DNA of 64,000 bases from Tigriopus japonicus (lineage: Eukaryota; Arthropoda; Copepoda; Harpacticoida; Harpacticidae): the NCBI GenBank assembly GCA_010645155.1, contig CM021321.1, positions 2,603,786 to 2,667,785 of the forward strand. The letters run 5' to 3'. This document shows, piece after piece, positions 61,142 to 64,000 of this stretch. Each line of letters starts with the position of its first letter. Within the stretch, counting starts at the first letter, position 1. The notes below the pieces were generated by a model. That model did no database searches. It saw only the letters and a program-made list of their open reading frames with translations, and had not been told where the DNA came from. A program made the position numbers and the translations under genes.

Positions 61142-63509
61142 CTAATGAAAACAAATAATCACGAGGTTAGTGATTCCGCCTATTTCCACCAACGACAAGA
61201 TTACGAGATGCCTTCGAGGGCACTTTTTGGCCCAAATAAAAGCATAGGGAAATGTCAAAGTTCACCTTTGAATCGACGAGAATTGTATCCGGAAGTGCGT
61301 TGAGATTGATCCGATTGTTCTGAAGTCTGACAATTTGAAGATTCGGACCCTTGGTCAAATCATCGCTCAAGAACTGGATGGCGTTCTCGTTGCAATTGAG
61401 GTCATTCAGTCTCTGGAAAAAAGCCAATTGGTAAATCTAATTAGATCGAAAGATTTTGGCACTGGGGAATTCTGATTCAAGTTTGATTCTGATTTCTGAA
61501 ACTTGAAGAAAAATTAAAATGATGTTATGGCTAGCTGTGGAGACGAAGAAAATTTACGGAGGCTGGTTTTTGGATATTCTTCCGAATTTCTTAAACTCAC
61601 CCAACCTTGAGAATTTTCTCTTGCGTTTGGCATTTGCAAAAAGCGGTCCAAGCAGTATTGGGTCAAAATTGGGACAGAATTGGGTATCTTACAGGGCTTT
61701 GGCTGTTCCTTTTTTTTGCACGGATTACAGTTTCCGTTCTTTTCTTTAAAAATGCCTCTAAAGTAGGCATTGATTTTGAAGGTCTGCATTTTGCATTAAG
61801 GTTTGATTAAAAGTAAGATATCGTTAGAAAGTTGCGAAACTTTATGCGGACTTTCGTTTGAAAATTGTACGTAAATACTGAAAAAAGTGCAAGTTTTTAG
61901 AAGTACAATGCAGGATATATACAGGTTGTATAGAAAAATCGCAAAAACTGCTTTGCTTGACTTTTCTTTGGCACCATGGTTCCAAGGTTGTTCCCAAAGT
62001 TATTATAATCTATACGGTGCATGATTATAAATTCTGGGTCATTTTTCTCTCACTCTTTGAAGAAACATAAAAATGATGTCAGATTTCTCACTTAGGAGAG
62101 TCAATTCATAAAATCTATAAAACATCTGATTGTACAGAAATTACAGATCCAGTTTAACGCCGAAAGTCAAGAGGAATGAAAGTTTGATCAAGTTTGTCAT
62201 GAAAGATTCATGATAACGTATCATTTAATGGCATTCAGTAAGTCACATTCCAGGCTTAAGGATGTTCATCAAAGATCCGTAATCATCGTAAAGAAAGTTC
62301 TATATCGGCTGCGACAGAACAAACACGACTGTTTGGGTCAAGAATATCCCTCTGTTGACTCTTCTATTACAAAAAAGGGTCAGGGGATGTTCACTGTCTA
62401 AAAGGAATTGAGTCCCAGGTTCGATTCTCCTCTCCGGCCTTTCTCAAGAAAACTTTAGATGCGTCTACAGATGGAAAACCACTCAGAAACTGAACTGAAT
62501 TTTGAATACATGAACTGTAAAAATAACCAGGAAAATGAAAATTACTGGTTTGCGGAATAAAAACTTTTTTGACCGGACCATTTCAAACTTCACACCATTG
62601 GCACCATGAATGTGAAGAAATAGCTTTAAGTTTACCAACCACTTGAAAAGATTGGCATATTGCCAACAAGAGGTTTTTAATGAAAATCATTTTGTCTTTG
62701 AATGGAGAGACAAAATCAATCCTACCACAGGTCACAATTAGAATAGGACAAAGCTTACGTCTAAATATTGAGTGCCCTCGGGAATTTCCTCCAATTGATT
62801 GCCTGATAAGTCCAAGATCTCCAAGTTCTTCAAATCGAAGATTTGTCGCGGAAATTCCTTCAGCTTGTTGGCAGCTAATTTCAGTTCGCGCAAAAAGCGC
62901 AAATTTCGCACACTTTCGGGTAAGCCCTCCAATAAGTTGTATGACAACGAAAGAATTTCAAGATCCTGCAGGGATCCAATCTCATCCGGGAGAGATGTCA
63001 GTCGGTTTTGGTTCAAGAACAAACTCCTCAAGGTCACAAAGGTCGCGATTGACTTGGGAAGCGAGCTGAGGCGATTGGCTGATAAGTCCAATAACCTCAA
63101 TTGTGGAGCCAAATGGAACACTGAAAAGGTATGCAGAGAGGTGGGGTAGGATATCATTGCTGTACTTATGGTCTCTTGTCATGAAAGAATGGAACGAGTT
63201 CCATGAAGGTAACTTTCAAGCTCAGTTAACGAGGCCTTTTTCCTTCTAGCCAATCACAAACAATGGAAATGAAATGTCCCAATTACAGTGAGTTAAACAA
63301 TGCTATCTTATAAACTAGATATGAACTTACTTAAACAAGGGGATCTATGATGTTCCAAAAGAGGTGCGGTGTGATTTTACTGTACCTTGGTTAGGAATCA
63401 CGGTCATGGAAAGATTAGTGAGGACGAGGATCTTGGATTTTTCCGCTGATTCCAAGTGATTAGTCAAGATCGCAGAAGGAATATGGCCCATCTTTTTACT
63501 TTTCTTCAT
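60947..63509 (-). CDS. LRRC57: Leucine-rich repeat protein LRRC57
   Basis: LRRC57 is a conserved cytosolic or membrane-associated LRR protein of poorly known function. The exons are 63509-63386, 63120-62759, 61412-61266 and 61141-60947, joined by GT-AG introns with consistent phases, giving 275 residues (269 from the Met at 63491). About eight repeats of the SDS22/Ras-type LxxLxLxxNxLxxLP form can be read (LRLLDLSANRLSSLP, LRSLFLNQNRLTSLP and so on). The C-terminal part matches the LRRC57 pattern LPxxIL-x-DS-K...LEGN-FEI...L--FEGY--Y, which is what identifies the family. The tail runs about 30 residues beyond the human length (239 residues). The Met at 63491 aligns with the usual MGN- start and gives MGHIPSA, a possible N-myristoylation site. 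An ATG six codons earlier abuts an acceptor-like CCAG. Confidence 0.9.
61266..61412 (-). CDS. LRRC57: LRRC57 exon with late LRRs
   Basis: The exon follows GGCTTTTTTCCAG after a 1.35-kb intron. It encodes RLNDLNCNENAIQFL and LQIVRLQNNRINLNALPDTI, and ends in phase 0 at AAG|GTGAAC. Confidence 0.9.
61413..62758 (-). other. Large LRRC57 intron
   Basis: This 1346-bp intron is AT-rich and non-coding. It contains a 20-bp word with a tRNA B-box-like core (62412-62431) that is repeated exactly at 19214-19233. The rest shows nothing I can name. Confidence 0.6.
62759..63120 (-). CDS. LRRC57: LRRC57 exon with the main LRR block
   Basis: The exon follows CATACCTTTTCAG. It encodes about five consecutive LRRs, from APQLRLLDLSANRLSSLP to LEILDLSGNQLEEIPEG, and ends in phase 0 at GAC|GTAAGC. 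Confidence 0.92.
63386..63509 (-). CDS. LRRC57: LRRC57 first LRR-gene exon
   Basis: The exon starts at ATGAAG directly after a splice-acceptor-like TTCCTTGTTCCAG, and contains a second ATG at 63491 (MGHIPSAIL). It encodes the N-terminal cap (SAEKSKILVLTNLSMTVIPN) and ends in phase 1 at CAAG|GTACAG. Confidence 0.8.
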
Positions 63510-63578
63510 CTGGAACAAGGAAGTTTAAATGTTAGCCATGAAGAAAGTTCAAAACAATGAGAGAAATTTTAAACTTAC

Positions 63579-63974
63579 GCAAGCGTTTTGGAATAAATAT
63601 TGTAAGACATCCCTTAAACACGAGGTGTAATCGAAATCCAACCACCAATACTTGGATTCCGTGGGCAAAGGATGCGATTCGTAAGTGAATGACGAGTGGC
63701 TCTTACTCAAGATCTCTTCGATTTCTTCATCCAATTTCGTGAGGATGAAATCACCAGTAAAATTAGATTGGAACGAGGCTCGTGGAGTGGAAATCAATAA
63801 GTCGTTCTCGATTCGACGTGGAGCGTGGGATGAGTGGAAATCTTTCGGAGGAAACGCCGTTCGAACGACAAAGTGTCCATTGAGATCTTCTGGAAGAACG
63901 TGCTTCACCCCTGCTTCCACGTGGTGTTCCAATTCTTGTACCTGGATGGTCTCACCGTTTTCTGGATTGGTCAT
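63579..63974 (-). CDS. Upstream coding exon, in frame with LRRC57; unknown domain
   Basis: An ATG at 63974, with an in-frame stop 12 bases upstream of it, opens 132 codons. These end in phase 0 at a strong donor (GCTTGC|GTAAGTTT). The next acceptor, 69 bases downstream, starts the LRRC57 exon at ATGAAG, also in phase 0, so splicing would add 132 residues to LRRC57. The peptide is acidic with a well-formed hydrophobic end (KYWWLDFDYTSCLRDVLQYL), and looks like a real folded segment. I do not recognise a family. It could be an alternative LRRC57 N terminus or part of a separate gene that extends past the right edge. Confidence 0.55.
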
Positions 63975-64000
63975 GGAACATGCCCTTCACTGATAATCAC

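Overview
The window is eukaryotic, most likely from an arthropod. Every recognisable gene is split by GT-AG introns, most of them short (60-100 bp), and polyadenylation signals and long simple-sequence tracts are present. There is no bacterial-style gene packing. The gene content (a single NET-family noc/elbow gene, LRRC57, a FAS1 protein) and the compact introns would fit a crustacean such as a copepod, but that is a guess from sequence character, not a proof.

Layout. At 1-30 the minus strand carries what may be the first codons of a gene leaving the left edge. From 31 to 11266 I see no convincing gene; this AT-rich stretch holds a hAT-like MITE (9416-9977), two other inverted repeats and a CTCF-like site close to the next gene. 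From 11267 to 13326 (+) lies a complete three-exon zinc finger gene of the no-ocelli/elbow/Zfp703-503 (NET) family. A 9 kb gene-poor stretch follows, with an assembly gap flanked by a 128-bp duplication and a 419-bp TIR element. At 22569-23180 (+) is a two-exon secreted single FAS1-domain protein. Another gene-poor stretch (23.5-31 kb) has a tRNA-like sequence and a hairpin element. From about 31 kb the DNA changes to a more GC-rich, microsatellite-rich texture. This surrounds a large C2H2 zinc finger gene (coding exons 40109-45032, +), with 12 fingers, a His/Pro-rich middle and PxDLS-like motifs. Two possible upstream first exons (31316-31335 and 39092-39138) end in exactly the splice phase its second exon needs. 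Its 3'UTR probably runs to about 46.88 kb. About 14 kb of gene-free, simple-repeat DNA follows. LRRC57 then lies on the minus strand (63509-60947), convergent with the zinc finger gene. A further minus-strand coding exon at 63974-63579 splices in frame onto it and would give an N-terminally extended isoform.

How the genes relate. Two developmental-type transcription factors (the NET protein and the 12-finger protein) occupy large gene deserts, as usual for genes with extended cis-regulation. The FAS1 protein and LRRC57 are compact. There is no operon or obvious pathway link among the four. I found no CRISPR, rRNA or intact autonomous transposon.
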